Virus record (IMG/VR): IMGVR_UViG_3300031539_000386
Location: 1 to 20,601 of that record
Strand: one strand, 5' to 3'
DNA: 20,601 nucleotides
DNA from: a virus
In this document: one piece after another, positions 1 through 7,522 of the stretch
How the letters are laid out: every line of letters starts with the position of its first letter
Position numbering within the stretch: the stretch's first letter is position 1
Translations under genes and position numbers: made by a program
The notes under the pieces: generated by a model
Seen by the model: only the letters and a program-made list of their open reading frames with translations
Told to the model about the DNA's origin: nothing
Databases searched by the model: none

Positions 1-222
1 GGCCCTGTGGCTGGAGATGGTGGGGGCTCAAGCCGCAAAACGGCTGTTGACGAGGAGGCGACCATAACCGTTGATGTATCTGGCGATGCTGACCACATAG
101 CTCTGGTTTTTGTGGGTTCCACGCTTCTTCTCTACGTTACAACCTGCGCGCTTCAGACGTTGACGGCGGCTAATACGGTTACTATCCCTAGCTGGGACGT
201 GGAAATTGGGACTCCTACTTGA
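1..222 (+). CDS. C-terminal end of an unknown phage protein (5' truncated by window)
   Basis: The frame is open from the first base, with no stop before the TGA at 220-222, so the gene almost certainly begins upstream of the window. The GTG at base 7 is only an internal valine unless it happens to be a start, and no ribosome binding site can be judged. The visible 73 residues begin glycine-rich and then alternate short beta-strand-like stretches (ITVDVSG, HIALVFVG, TLLLYVTTC) and end in IPSWDVEIGTPT. This suits a small beta-sandwich, such as the last domain of a head decoration or other structural protein, but I do not recognise the family. It lies 27 bases before the next gene, on the same strand, at the start of a structural cluster. 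Confidence 0.55.
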   Translation, partial: GPVAGDGGGSSRKTAVDEEATITVDVSGDADHIALVFVGSTLLLYVTTCALQTLTAANTVTIPSWDVEIGTPT

Positions 223-249
223 TGATTAGATTGATAACTTGGAAGAAAA

Positions 250-639
250 ATGGCTGAAATATTAATCAAGGCAGTCAACGCCAATCATATAGACCCCATT
301 GAAGATCAAAGGGGATGCTATAAGCGCGGCAACCCTGTTGTTGTTTTTCCTGATGGTCATAAATGGGGAAAAGAAGAAGGGCTGCCTAAGTTTTTTATAC
401 TCAAGATTACAGATGTTTCGGTTAACGCTGCTCAAGAATATATTCAACCGGAATATAGTAGGATTTTGACTGCAGATGGTACTCAGGTTGTGTTGACCAG
501 AAGGCTTTATAAATTTCTTATTGATAACGTTCCGAGTCCAATAAAAAACCAGATACTGACAACAGGAAGGGCTACTGCTTCCTTTGCTGAAATTCGCTCT
601 TACATCCAAAACAAAACTACTGGAATGACTGAAAAATAA
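250..639 (+). CDS. Small phage structural-region protein of unknown function
   Basis: This is a complete 129-residue ORF with ATG at 250 and a GGAAG ribosome binding site just upstream. The N-terminal half is charged and polar, with the notable stretch GCYKRGNPVVVFPDGHKWGKEEGLPKF. That stretch resembles small proteins often found beside head-completion genes in phages, but I can give no function. The C-terminal half (RILTADGTQVVLTRRLYKFLIDNVP onward) is mixed alpha/beta. There is no signal peptide or membrane segment. The next gene starts only one base after the stop codon, so the two are probably translationally coupled. Its position among head/connector genes suggests a structural or assembly role; that is inference only. 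The antisense ORF covering the same bases is a shadow. Confidence 0.75.
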   Translation: MAEILIKAVNANHIDPIEDQRGCYKRGNPVVVFPDGHKWGKEEGLPKFFILKITDVSVNAAQEYIQPEYSRILTADGTQVVLTRRLYKFLIDNVPSPIKNQILTTGRATASFAEIRSYIQNKTTGMTEK

Positions 640-640
640 C

Positions 641-2146
641 ATGGCCACGATAAATACGAGGACGATTAAACCGAGCGGTGGAGACTACACATCTCTGGCA
701 GCATGGGAAGCTGGCAGGCAAGGTCAGCTTGTAACAGATAATCGGTGCGAAATAGCTGAATGCTATGCGATGTCTGATACGGGAGGGCTTCTTTTTGGGG
801 GCTGGACAACAGATGCAACTCATTGGATAAAAGTAATAGTTGCTGCCGGAGAAGGTCACTCTGGAATATGGGATGCCTCGAAATACAATTTATCTGGCAC
901 TGGCACTGCTCACACTATCACAACAGCAAATGGGTGGCTAACACTAGATGGTTTACAGGCTAATATTACGGGCGGATATTATGGGATATACCCATTAAAT
1001 GCCGAAAAAGATATAGTATCAAACTGTATAATCAAAGGAACGGCAAGTGAGTCAAGGATAAGAGGAATTTATATTACCGGCTCCGAAAATATCTATATTT
1101 ACAACACAATCGTTTACGGGATTACTACACAAAGTGGAGATAGTCGGTGTATTTTTATGCTTGGATCAGGTACTGCTTATATTTATAATACTACGCTTAT
1201 TGGCTCCCCTTATGGGATATTACACTCAAATGGAACCGTTATTGCTAAAAATGTTTATGCGGGTGGACAAGGAACGTCGTGTTTCAGCGGAACAATTACA
1301 AAGATAACCTGTGGGAGTTCTGATGCAACCGGTTCGGAAGGACTCCAAAATATCTCTGTCAATACAGATCAATTTATAAACGTAACCCCAGGATCGGAGG
1401 ATTTCCACCTAGCCGCAGCCTCGGCCCTCAAGGATGTCGGGACAGATACATCGGGTGATCCCGCCCCGATGGATTTTACGACTGATATAGATGGAGAAAC
1501 TCGTTCTGGATCATGGGATATTGGGGCGGATGAGGTCGTGGATACGGGAGCCACACTTGTCGTTTCCGAATGTTCTCGCGCTCATGTTGCCGATGCTCCG
1601 GTTCTTGTTGAGCATAAAACCCTAGTTGTGAGTGGGGCCAACCATGCTCAGTCGGCTGATGCACCTGTTTTAACGCAGATTCACACCCTTGCGGTCCAAA
1701 AGACCGAGCACGGCCATGTAATCGATCCGATCATCCTGGCGCAGGCACACCTTTTAGCTGTAAGCGATGGTGGGCATCTCCATGCGGCAGATAATGTAAT
1801 CCTCGAAGTCGGGGCAACGCTTCTCGCGGTACAGGATGCAGCTCACGCTCATGCTTCTGATGCCATTTTGTTGAGCCAGATTCACAACCTGAATGTACAT
1901 GAGGTTGCTCATTTATTCTCATCGGATGGTATAAGTCTGAGTCAATGGCATCTGCTAGCGGTGAACGGTGCCGAGCATCTGTTCACCTCGGATGAACCAA
2001 CCATATTTTTCCCAGAAAAGACTTTTGTTGACCCTATGTTTTGGGCATCGAAACACCGAGGGCCGAAGAGAATACAAAAATTAACTTCAACCGGCATCCC
2101 AGGAGCAAAGAGAAAAGTTAGAACAAGAATAGGAGAAAGGATATGA
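641..2146 (+). CDS. Beta-helix fibre-like protein with C-terminal histidine-rich repeats
   Basis: The product is a 501-residue protein. Residues 1 to about 300 look like a right-handed parallel beta-helix, with many short turns such as SNCIIKG, IYIYNTIVYG and AYIYNTTLIG. The N terminus (TIKPSGGDYTSLAAWEAG) is of the kind seen on phage beta-helix proteins. The helix ends with a cap, LAAASALKDVGTD...DIGADE, related to caps in two other proteins here. Residues 306-460 are seven repeats of about 22 residues, consensus LxVxxxxHxHxxDxxxLxQxH. The last 41 residues are basic. Translation starts one base after the previous stop with only a weak ribosome binding site; the end overlaps the next gene as ATGA. 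A likely role is a fibre or appendage protein. Its place among head/connector genes leaves open whether it belongs to head, neck or tail. Confidence 0.75.
   Translation: MATINTRTIKPSGGDYTSLAAWEAGRQGQLVTDNRCEIAECYAMSDTGGLLFGGWTTDATHWIKVIVAAGEGHSGIWDASKYNLSGTGTAHTITTANGWLTLDGLQANITGGYYGIYPLNAEKDIVSNCIIKGTASESRIRGIYITGSENIYIYNTIVYGITTQSGDSRCIFMLGSGTAYIYNTTLIGSPYGILHSNGTVIAKNVYAGGQGTSCFSGTITKITCGSSDATGSEGLQNISVNTDQFINVTPGSEDFHLAAASALKDVGTDTSGDPAPMDFTTDIDGETRSGSWDIGADEVVDTGATLVVSECSRAHVADAPVLVEHKTLVVSGANHAQSADAPVLTQIHTLAVQKTEHGHVIDPIILAQAHLLAVSDGGHLHAADNVILEVGATLLAVQDAAHAHASDAILLSQIHNLNVHEVAHLFSSDGISLSQWHLLAVNGAEHLFTSDEPTIFFPEKTFVDPMFWASKHRGPKRIQKLTSTGIPGAKRKVRTRIGERI
1556..2020 (+). repeat. Seven-copy 22-residue histidine repeat (66-base coding period)
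   Basis: Within the preceding fibre-like gene, seven consecutive units of 22-23 residues align as LxVxxxxHxHxxDxxxLxQxH. Three units keep a full HxH (EHGHVID, GHLHAAD, AHAHASD). The others are degenerate (SRAHVAD, NHAQSAD, AHLFSSD, EHLFTSD), but all seven keep the aspartate three residues after the second His position. Units 2, 3, 5 and 6 also end in QxH. The DNA copies have diverged widely, so the repeat is old and kept at the protein level. Confidence 0.9.
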
Positions 2147-2616
2147 ATATAGGATATTTTGCAGCCTTGGCTGGGGCCGAAACATATTTCGAGGAAGAGC
2201 GGCTAGAGACTGAGGCTTGGGACGATTTAGGGGAATTATCGGGCGATGTCCTGAAGACGAAAGTGTTAAAAATGGCCTACAATCGCGTTTACTATGACCC
2301 ACGATGGAGCTTGCCAACCTATGCGGAGGCTTCGGCGGCGGCTCTGGTTGAATTGGCAAAGGCCAATGCTGAGATGGCATATTATTTGGCCATTCACTTA
2401 GCCGATGAGGATAGGCGAAAAGGATTGCAAGCGCAGGGGGTTATTGAAGCTGGGGTAGTAAAAGAGAAATATTCCGAAGGGTCATTGATGGATATTCCCG
2501 TTCCGCCATTCGTGATAGCGATCCTTGCTCCCTGGTCAACGGCGAAAGCATTCGGCGCCGTCAATGTTGCTAGGGATGAGGAAGAATCTGTCAACACCAA
2601 AGTACATGATTTTTAA
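2143..2616 (+). CDS. Head-tail connector adaptor-like protein (DnaT-like family)
   Basis: This 157-residue protein starts at ATG 2143, overlapping the previous stop as ATGA, with AGGAGAAAGG just upstream as ribosome binding site. It begins AALAGAETYFEEERLETEAWDDL. A helical block follows (LKMAYNRVYYDPRWSLP, then ELAKANAEMAYYLAIHL), and the end is GVVKEKYSEGSLMDIPVPPFVIAILAPWS. The order of 'column' motif, helical bundle, then GVVKEKYSEG and a proline-led final helix is typical of phage head-tail adaptor proteins often annotated as putative DnaT-like. In known phages such adaptors sit under the portal and start the connector. The assignment rests on pattern and position. The name DnaT-like should not be read as a replication role. 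Confidence 0.65.
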   Translation: MNIGYFAALAGAETYFEEERLETEAWDDLGELSGDVLKTKVLKMAYNRVYYDPRWSLPTYAEASAAALVELAKANAEMAYYLAIHLADEDRRKGLQAQGVIEAGVVKEKYSEGSLMDIPVPPFVIAILAPWSTAKAFGAVNVARDEEESVNTKVHDF

Positions 2617-3098
2617 TGGAGGATAAATTGAGAAAGATACTAGCGATTATCACTTTAGGTTTACTGCTTGTGACATTGCCGTTGCTCGCATCTCACCAGA
2701 GGGACAAGTGGTTTCTAGGTACAGCCGTTGATGTAGGCGCTGATGCAACAGTAAGCTATCCCGCCACATTACCTTCTGGGGCTATCGATGTCAGCAAATA
2801 TTCACAATGTTCGCTTACTGTGGTTTTCAGCCGTGCGGCAGGAACGACAGATACGGTTGATGTTGAGATATGGTGTAGTCCTGGTGGTGGAATTTGGTCG
2901 CTACTCAGGCAAACTGCAGGTGAGCCACTTTTGCAGGCTCAAACCGGAACGGATGCCATAACGGGCAACGTGGTTCGGGTGACTTATCTGGTTGAGCTTC
3001 CTGGAATTAAATATCTGCGCCTCGGGAGTGTCGAGAATACCGATAGCTCAAATGCCATAACAGGTTTTAACGTGCTTTGTAGTTTGGGAACGATATAA
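2616..3098 (+). CDS. Small signal-peptide or membrane-anchored protein, unknown function
   Basis: The longest reading is 160 residues from ATG 2616, which shares one base with the previous TAA. An in-frame TTG at 2628 has GGAGGA five bases upstream and would give a product beginning MRKILAIITLGLLLVTLPLLAS, the layout of a normal Sec signal peptide. The ATG has no ribosome binding site of its own, so 2628 may be the true start. The mature part of about 130 residues is predicted beta-rich, ending YLRLGSVENTDSSNAITGFNVLCSLGTI, like a small beta-sandwich. There is no lipobox cysteine after the hydrophobic segment. Exported proteins are unusual among head-connector genes; see the neighbouring large secreted beta-helix gene. 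The function is unknown. Confidence 0.7.
   Translation: MEDKLRKILAIITLGLLLVTLPLLASHQRDKWFLGTAVDVGADATVSYPATLPSGAIDVSKYSQCSLTVVFSRAAGTTDTVDVEIWCSPGGGIWSLLRQTAGEPLLQAQTGTDAITGNVVRVTYLVELPGIKYLRLGSVENTDSSNAITGFNVLCSLGTI
2618..2623 (+). promoter_or_regulatory. Ribosome binding site favouring a TTG start at 2628
   Basis: GGAGGA lies at 2618-2623, inside the first codons of the longest reading of the gene and five to six bases before an in-frame TTG. Used with that TTG it makes a well-spaced start and a cleaner signal peptide (Met-Arg-Lys, then a hydrophobic core). The next gene also begins Met-Arg-Lys before its hydrophobic core. Confidence 0.5.
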
Positions 3099-3104
3099 AG
3101 AAGC

Positions 3105-3128
3105 GGGGGCAAGTAGCCGCTTACCCCC
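3105..3128 (+). other. GC-rich stem-loop in intergenic gap
   Basis: GGGGGCAAG (3105-3113) can pair with CTTACCCCC (3120-3128), nine positions with one C/A mismatch and a six-base loop. It sits in the 55-base gap between two genes, 15 bases before the ribosome binding site AGGAG (3143-3147) of the large beta-helix gene. There is no T-tract after it, so a standard terminator is unlikely. An mRNA processing or stability element is possible. Confidence 0.45.
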
Positions 3129-3153
3129 TGACCTTTCGCTCTAGGAGTTTTTA

Positions 3154-5523
3154 ATGAGAAAAGGCTTTTTCAATCTTAAAACATTTACACTCGGAATACT
3201 ACTCGTATTTCTGTCTATGGGATTTAACTTCCCTCTGGGTAGCGGTGGGGCTGACCAGGCGAACTTCCCCGATATTTATATCGATGGGGCATCAGGTGGA
3301 GATGGCTCTCTGGCAAGCCCCTATACAGCCCTCAGTGATGTTAATTGGACGACAGGAGGGGATAACTCTATATTCGATTACTTAGCTGGTTCTCCAGCGG
3401 CGAGTCCGACTATCCATTTGAAGAAAGCAACCACATGGTTGGAAAGCATGGAGGTGGGGGCATCAGGAACGGCAACATATCCTATAGTCATTACATCGTA
3501 TGATACTGGCGCTGATCCGGTAATAGATGGTAGCGATTTAGTAACCACTTGGACGGCAGCAACTGTGGTGCCTACTATAGATGATGATTTTGAACCAGAT
3601 GGTTCTGCTTCTGGAAATTGGGAAACGGCTGGTGGTGCAGCAGATACGGTTGTATTCAATGGTGGTTTAGCATCAAGGGAATTTGATAAGGTTAGCGAAT
3701 GGCTACAAGAAACTGTTACCACTCCTTACTATTATGCAGATTTTTATTACAGGGTTGACTCTGATAGCGGTACAACCGCCAACCATATTGTAAGGGTTGC
3801 TGGTTGCGAAGGTTCTGCATGGAATGGTGTTAATGGGGTTCAACTTTGGTTAAAATACTCTGGGGGCTATCTTTTATCTTTAGGGCGTGGTGGTGCATTA
3901 TCTGGGGCAACATTCGGTATTTCATCTGATACTTGGTATCATGTTCAATTTGAGATTGATACTGCTACAGACGTAGCGAAATTTTGGGTTGATGGAGATT
4001 TAAAAAGTACGCTTTCTAGCTTGGCATTAACTTCAGATGCACTTAATATAAGAATTGGAAACGCATCCTATAATTCCGGTACTTTTGAAGTAAATGTTGA
4101 TGACGTTAAAGTTTATACATCTGATCCTAATATAGACCTAACTGATGTATGGGAAGCCGCACTTGCTACCGACCCAAGATTGGTTATCTTTGATGATGTT
4201 TATGGGAAACCAAAGACTTCTGTAGTGGCATTGGTAGCTGACGAGGATTGGTATTGGAGCGATGCTCTCGACAAGCTCTATATTTTCTCGGATTCTGACC
4301 CAAACGGAAGAACCATTGAGTCGTATGCTGACACCTTTAATTTCAAGATAGACGGAAAAAGTTATATTACCGTTGAAAATATCAAATTCAGAGTATCTGG
4401 ATGGAATAATATTACGGTTATAGGTGATTCCGATAATATCACATTTGATGGAATCACTACTAATCATGCTTACGTCGCTGGAATCCAAGTTGATACAGAT
4501 GATACGGTTCAAATAAATGATTTAACGATTACAGATAGTACAGTTGCCTTTGCTGGATTGAATGGTATTGATGTGCGAGAGGTAGCCGATTGCCTTATTT
4601 CTGGAAATACTGTCTATAATAATTGTTTGCGTGGGACGGCTTCCACGCATGGCATCAGGGCTTCTAATACCGTTGGGTCTACTTACTTTCCAACAGATAT
4701 TACCATTGAAAACAACACGGTTTATCGGAATGGTTACTTCGCAGATGACACACAATCATCAGCCGCAACTACGGTAGGTAAGGGAATCCATGTAGACGTA
4801 GGTGGAAGTGGTCATATCATACGGTACAATAAAAGTTACAATAACAATTCTTATGGCATCCATGTAGAAATTATTGATGATGCTCAAGTCTATTACAACC
4901 TGTGTTACGGGAACACCAATGCTGGTGCAGCGTGTGGGATTGCGGTAACTGGGCATACGAATTTTACCTTAGATGGAAATTCGGTTTATAACAATGTCTG
5001 TTATGCAAATGACATTGGGATTGGTGCATGGGGGAGTGATTCACTAAATAACGACCAGTTTACGAACAATCTATTCAAAAACAACATTCTCTTTGATAAT
5101 ACCACCAGAGAACTTGTTGCTAAATGGGGGGCTGAGAACGATGGTACGGTTGGAAGCGGAAATGTCTATGTCAATAATTGTTTGGGAGTAGAGGCAGCCA
5201 GCTTTATTGAGTGGGGAGTCGGGGTTTATAAATCCACTTATGACGATTGGGAAACTTCCTATGGTGCAACTACTAATTCAGTAGAAGCAGACCCCCTTAT
5301 GACCGACCCAGCTAATGGTGACTTTACCCTTCAAGCCACATCACCCTGCATAGACGCTGGAGTGGATGTAAGCCTGACGGAGGACTATGTTGGGGCTGGT
5401 CTTGTAGGAGCGCCAGATATAGGTGCATACGAGCTTCAATATTCTATTGCCGAAGGAATAGCCGAGAATGTGTTGATGCGAGTGCTATTGCGAGTGCTTA
5501 TACGGGTGGTTATAAACAGATGA
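3154..5523 (+). CDS. Secreted right-handed beta-helix protein with inserted LamG/lectin-like domain
   Basis: The product is 789 residues; ATG 3154 follows AGGAG with good spacing. Residues 1 to about 34 form a signal peptide (MRKGFFNLK, then a hydrophobic run to LSMGFNF). Residues 40-142 match the start of the two beta-helix modules in the giant tail-tip protein (IYIDGASGGDGSLASPYTALSD...PVIDGS). Residues about 143-325 are an inserted concanavalin A/laminin G-like domain (DDDFEPDGSASGNW..., DTWYHVQFEID, AKFWVDGD, ending VDDVKVYTSDP). A beta-helix with repeated N-N-V/I turns covers about 400-700, and a cap SPCIDAGVDVSLTEDY...PDIGAYE follows. The last residues are an Arg-Val-Leu repeat. Overall it resembles polysaccharide-binding or lyase folds; no catalytic set can be assigned. 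The end overlaps the minor capsid gene as ATGA. The protein may be shown on the host surface or be part of the virion. Confidence 0.75.
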   Translation: MRKGFFNLKTFTLGILLVFLSMGFNFPLGSGGADQANFPDIYIDGASGGDGSLASPYTALSDVNWTTGGDNSIFDYLAGSPAASPTIHLKKATTWLESMEVGASGTATYPIVITSYDTGADPVIDGSDLVTTWTAATVVPTIDDDFEPDGSASGNWETAGGAADTVVFNGGLASREFDKVSEWLQETVTTPYYYADFYYRVDSDSGTTANHIVRVAGCEGSAWNGVNGVQLWLKYSGGYLLSLGRGGALSGATFGISSDTWYHVQFEIDTATDVAKFWVDGDLKSTLSSLALTSDALNIRIGNASYNSGTFEVNVDDVKVYTSDPNIDLTDVWEAALATDPRLVIFDDVYGKPKTSVVALVADEDWYWSDALDKLYIFSDSDPNGRTIESYADTFNFKIDGKSYITVENIKFRVSGWNNITVIGDSDNITFDGITTNHAYVAGIQVDTDDTVQINDLTITDSTVAFAGLNGIDVREVADCLISGNTVYNNCLRGTASTHGIRASNTVGSTYFPTDITIENNTVYRNGYFADDTQSSAATTVGKGIHVDVGGSGHIIRYNKSYNNNSYGIHVEIIDDAQVYYNLCYGNTNAGAACGIAVTGHTNFTLDGNSVYNNVCYANDIGIGAWGSDSLNNDQFTNNLFKNNILFDNTTRELVAKWGAENDGTVGSGNVYVNNCLGVEAASFIEWGVGVYKSTYDDWETSYGATTNSVEADPLMTDPANGDFTLQATSPCIDAGVDVSLTEDYVGAGLVGAPDIGAYELQYSIAEGIAENVLMRVLLRVLIRVVINR

Positions 5524-6365
5524 AACAAGGCGACTTAGAGAGGCTTTATCGTGAGGCGGGGCGATCCCTGCGTTCCGATCTCCTCTCTATCAACCTTGAT
5601 AAATTCAGCGACGATGAGGCAGACATGATAAGGCGGCAAGCAGGGCTGACCGTAGCAGGACTTAATCTAGTTGCAGAGAAATGGACAGGAAGTGCGCTAA
5701 AAGACACAGCAGAAAAAGCTAAAAACAAAACAAGGGTTGCACTCGAGATTCTAGGTAAGAAGCCGAAACGTCCGCAGATAACCGACCCTGGATATAACGC
5801 CAGGATGAAGGCGCTTGAAACACTTATCAAGGCTAATAATTCGATAATGGCAAACGTGGATAAATATCTCAGCGTTGCGCTCGTAGCATCGCATAAGGCC
5901 AGGACGGCGCAGGTGCAGGAGTTCAATTATAGTGAAGCTGCCGAGGAACTGGACGAGATAGCAATGGCGGCTCTGCTGAAGGAGAAAAGCAGGGGCTGGC
6001 TGTCAAAGCAGATAATAGAATTTCTGCGAGCGCTGATAGAGGAAGATGAGTTTATCGAGATAAACGGGCGCATGTATAAGATGAGCAAGTACGCCAAGAT
6101 GGTTGCGCGGACGGAATTGCGGAATGTGCAGACGGCCGCCACACTCGACCTTTGCAAGCAGTACGACAATGATTTAGTGCAAGTTTCAGATCATGGGACA
6201 GATTGCGAAAGTGGTATATGCCAGCAATTTGAGGGAAACATATATTCAATTTCAGGCGCTCATCCAAAATATCCACAACTTGAGGAAACCCCTCCTTATC
6301 ATCCAAATTGCTTGCACTCCATTTTACCAACCTCAGATGAAGCTATCTGGGCCAGGAGTCAGTAG
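5520..6365 (+). CDS. MuF-type minor capsid protein (SPP1 gp7/phage minor capsid 2-like)
   Basis: This 281-residue protein is largely helical over its first 190 residues. The C-terminal MuF-like core contains MVARTELRN around R197-T198-E199, then SDHGTDCESGICQQFEGNIYSISG with cysteines 229 and 234, then PPYHPNCLHSILP around 258-270. The ART...N helix, the paired cysteines and the P-x-H-P-N-C-x-H signature are hallmarks of the head-morphogenesis MuF/minor capsid 2 families. In SPP1-like phages such proteins bind portal or DNA inside the capsid and assist assembly or ejection. It starts at ATG 5520 within the previous stop and ends at TAG 6365, one base into the next gene. A MuF gene is usually next to the portal gene, so its place after the adaptor-like gene and a secreted beta-helix gene is unusual. 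Confidence 0.8.
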   Translation: MKQGDLERLYREAGRSLRSDLLSINLDKFSDDEADMIRRQAGLTVAGLNLVAEKWTGSALKDTAEKAKNKTRVALEILGKKPKRPQITDPGYNARMKALETLIKANNSIMANVDKYLSVALVASHKARTAQVQEFNYSEAAEELDEIAMAALLKEKSRGWLSKQIIEFLRALIEEDEFIEINGRMYKMSKYAKMVARTELRNVQTAATLDLCKQYDNDLVQVSDHGTDCESGICQQFEGNIYSISGAHPKYPQLEETPPYHPNCLHSILPTSDEAIWARSQ

Positions 6366-6694
6366 TGTTGAACGCATACTTAGTGGATGATCTGACAATT
6401 ATTAAATGGAATGGCAATGACGCCTGGAATGAACCCTTATCGGGTACGATTGTACCTGTAAAGGGATATATTGAATGGAAAACAAGGCTTGTTAGAAATC
6501 TGCAAGGCGAAGAGGTTGTTTCAAGTGTAATGATTTATCTGCATAAAAAGATAGATAGGGTCGCCTATCTAGGACGGCCATTGTGCCATGAGGACAGGAT
6601 CCAAATAGGAGATGAGGATTTTGATAGGGCGATTATAGAGATAAAGGCTCCGAAAGACTTTTCGCATCCACACTATGAGGTATATTTGGCATGA
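6365..6694 (+). CDS. Head-tail connector stopper / minor capsid 1-like protein
   Basis: The product is 109 residues. The reading begins with GTG at 6365, overlapping the previous TAG by one base; the adjacent TTG at 6368 is an equally possible start. The sequence is beta-rich. Its most telling part is VKGYIEWKTRLVRNLQGEEVVSSVMIYLHKK in the middle, followed by a loop DRIQIGDEDFDRAIIEI and a final strand HPHYEVYLA. The pattern of a small beta-barrel with 'GEEVVSS' is common to head-tail connector proteins of siphophages (gp16/FII-like stoppers and the minor capsid 1 family), which close the head after DNA packaging. The gene order minor capsid, stopper, neck protein and terminator supports this. 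It overlaps the next gene as ATGA. Confidence 0.7.
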   Translation: MLNAYLVDDLTIIKWNGNDAWNEPLSGTIVPVKGYIEWKTRLVRNLQGEEVVSSVMIYLHKKIDRVAYLGRPLCHEDRIQIGDEDFDRAIIEIKAPKDFSHPHYEVYLA

Positions 6695-7095
6695 GCATGA
6701 CAATTGATTTTAAGGACTTCGAGAAAGGCTTTGCCAAGATTATTGAAAAGGCCTCTAGCGAAGAAGCTGGGAAGGGACTATTCAAAGCAGGAAATGAACT
6801 CTTGCAAGACGCTATAAAGGTTGAACCGATAGCCCCATTTGACGAAGGAACACTCAGGGGATCTGCAAGGACGAATAAAGCAGACATAAAGAAAGGTGAG
6901 ATAACGGTTGAGACTGGATTCAACATTGAATATGCGGCACGCTGGCATGAGCTTACACCGGAGGAGGACAGCAAAATTAGCTGGACGACTCCAGGTTCAG
7001 GCCGGAAATACCTCGAATCCAAGATGGTGAAATTCAAGGATAAGTACATGAAAATCGTGACTAAATCCATTGAAAACGCCTTAAAGGGGAAATAA
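6691..7095 (+). CDS. Neck / tail completion protein (minor capsid 2 / HK97 gp10-like)
   Basis: The product is 134 residues. ATG 6691 overlaps the upstream stop; a second in-frame ATG at 6697 is an alternative. Residues 1-50 are helical (FEKGFAKIIEKASSEEAGKGLFKAG). The central part reads PIAPFDEGTLRGSARTNKADI, then VETGFNIEYAARWHELTPEEDSKISW, then TTPGSGRKYLESKM and a C-terminal helix. The sequence P-x-D-x-G-x-L-R-x-S, then Y-A-x-x-x-H-E, then G-x-K-Y-L-E is the signature of the gp10/minor capsid 2 type of neck proteins, which join the head connector to the tail. Position between stopper and tail terminator agrees. The stop overlaps the next ATG by one base (TAATG). Confidence 0.8.
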   Translation: MSMTIDFKDFEKGFAKIIEKASSEEAGKGLFKAGNELLQDAIKVEPIAPFDEGTLRGSARTNKADIKKGEITVETGFNIEYAARWHELTPEEDSKISWTTPGSGRKYLESKMVKFKDKYMKIVTKSIENALKGK

Positions 7096-7508
7096 TGTTC
7101 AAGGAAATCTGCACGCTTATCAGCACGCTTACAGGCTTTACTATAGGCACACGCCTGCAGGCAGGGCATTGGGAGCAGGATAAGCCTAAACGCTGTGTGC
7201 TTATCTCCGAGTCTGCCGGTGGCGAGACTAATTTCTATTCCCCAGATTTCGCCTTTTTCAACATCCAGGCGCTTGCTAGGGCCGAAACGTACTTCCAGGC
7301 TAGGGAAGATGCCTGGACAGTATATCGTGCCTTACACGGCACGTCAGGCTGGAATATGGCCAATTTTGAACTATCCGGCCCGGACTACCTGGCCATGACT
7401 GTGGAAGCGATAGGACTCCCGGCGTATCTGGGGGTTGATGACAATAGGCGACATTTGTTTACATGCAACTACATCTGGCGCATAGAGGAAGCAACCTGTA
7501 CGGGTTAG
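7095..7508 (+). CDS. Tail terminator protein (minor capsid 3-like)
   Basis: This is a 137-residue alpha/beta protein with ATG 7095 after AAAGGGGAAA. Recognisable parts are an N-terminal helix and GTRLQAGHWEQDKPKRCVLISES, then the mid part YFQAREDAWTVYRALHGTSGW, then the C-terminal LPAYLGVDDNRRHLFTCNYIWRIEE. The pattern 'R..A...Y..LHG', then 'P.YLG.D..G/R.F..NY.WR' is characteristic of small tail-terminator proteins (minor capsid 3 family), which form a hexameric cap on the finished tail tube and interface with the neck. It is the last of four tightly overlapping genes. A 70-base gap with a stem-loop then separates it from the tube gene. Confidence 0.8.
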   Translation: MFKEICTLISTLTGFTIGTRLQAGHWEQDKPKRCVLISESAGGETNFYSPDFAFFNIQALARAETYFQAREDAWTVYRALHGTSGWNMANFELSGPDYLAMTVEAIGLPAYLGVDDNRRHLFTCNYIWRIEEATCTG

Positions 7509-7522
7509 CTTATAAACGGGTA

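Noticed and set aside
1556-2020. CRISPR-like or DNA-level tandem repeat
   Set aside because: The 66-base periodicity exists only at the protein level; the DNA copies are too diverged and lie within an intact ORF.
6633-7169. 178-residue minus-strand ORF and other antisense ORFs (for example 262-648, 15356-15817, 13214-13579)
   Set aside because: Each lies wholly within strongly supported + strand genes, has no clear ribosome binding site or recognisable product, and its composition follows from the opposite strand.
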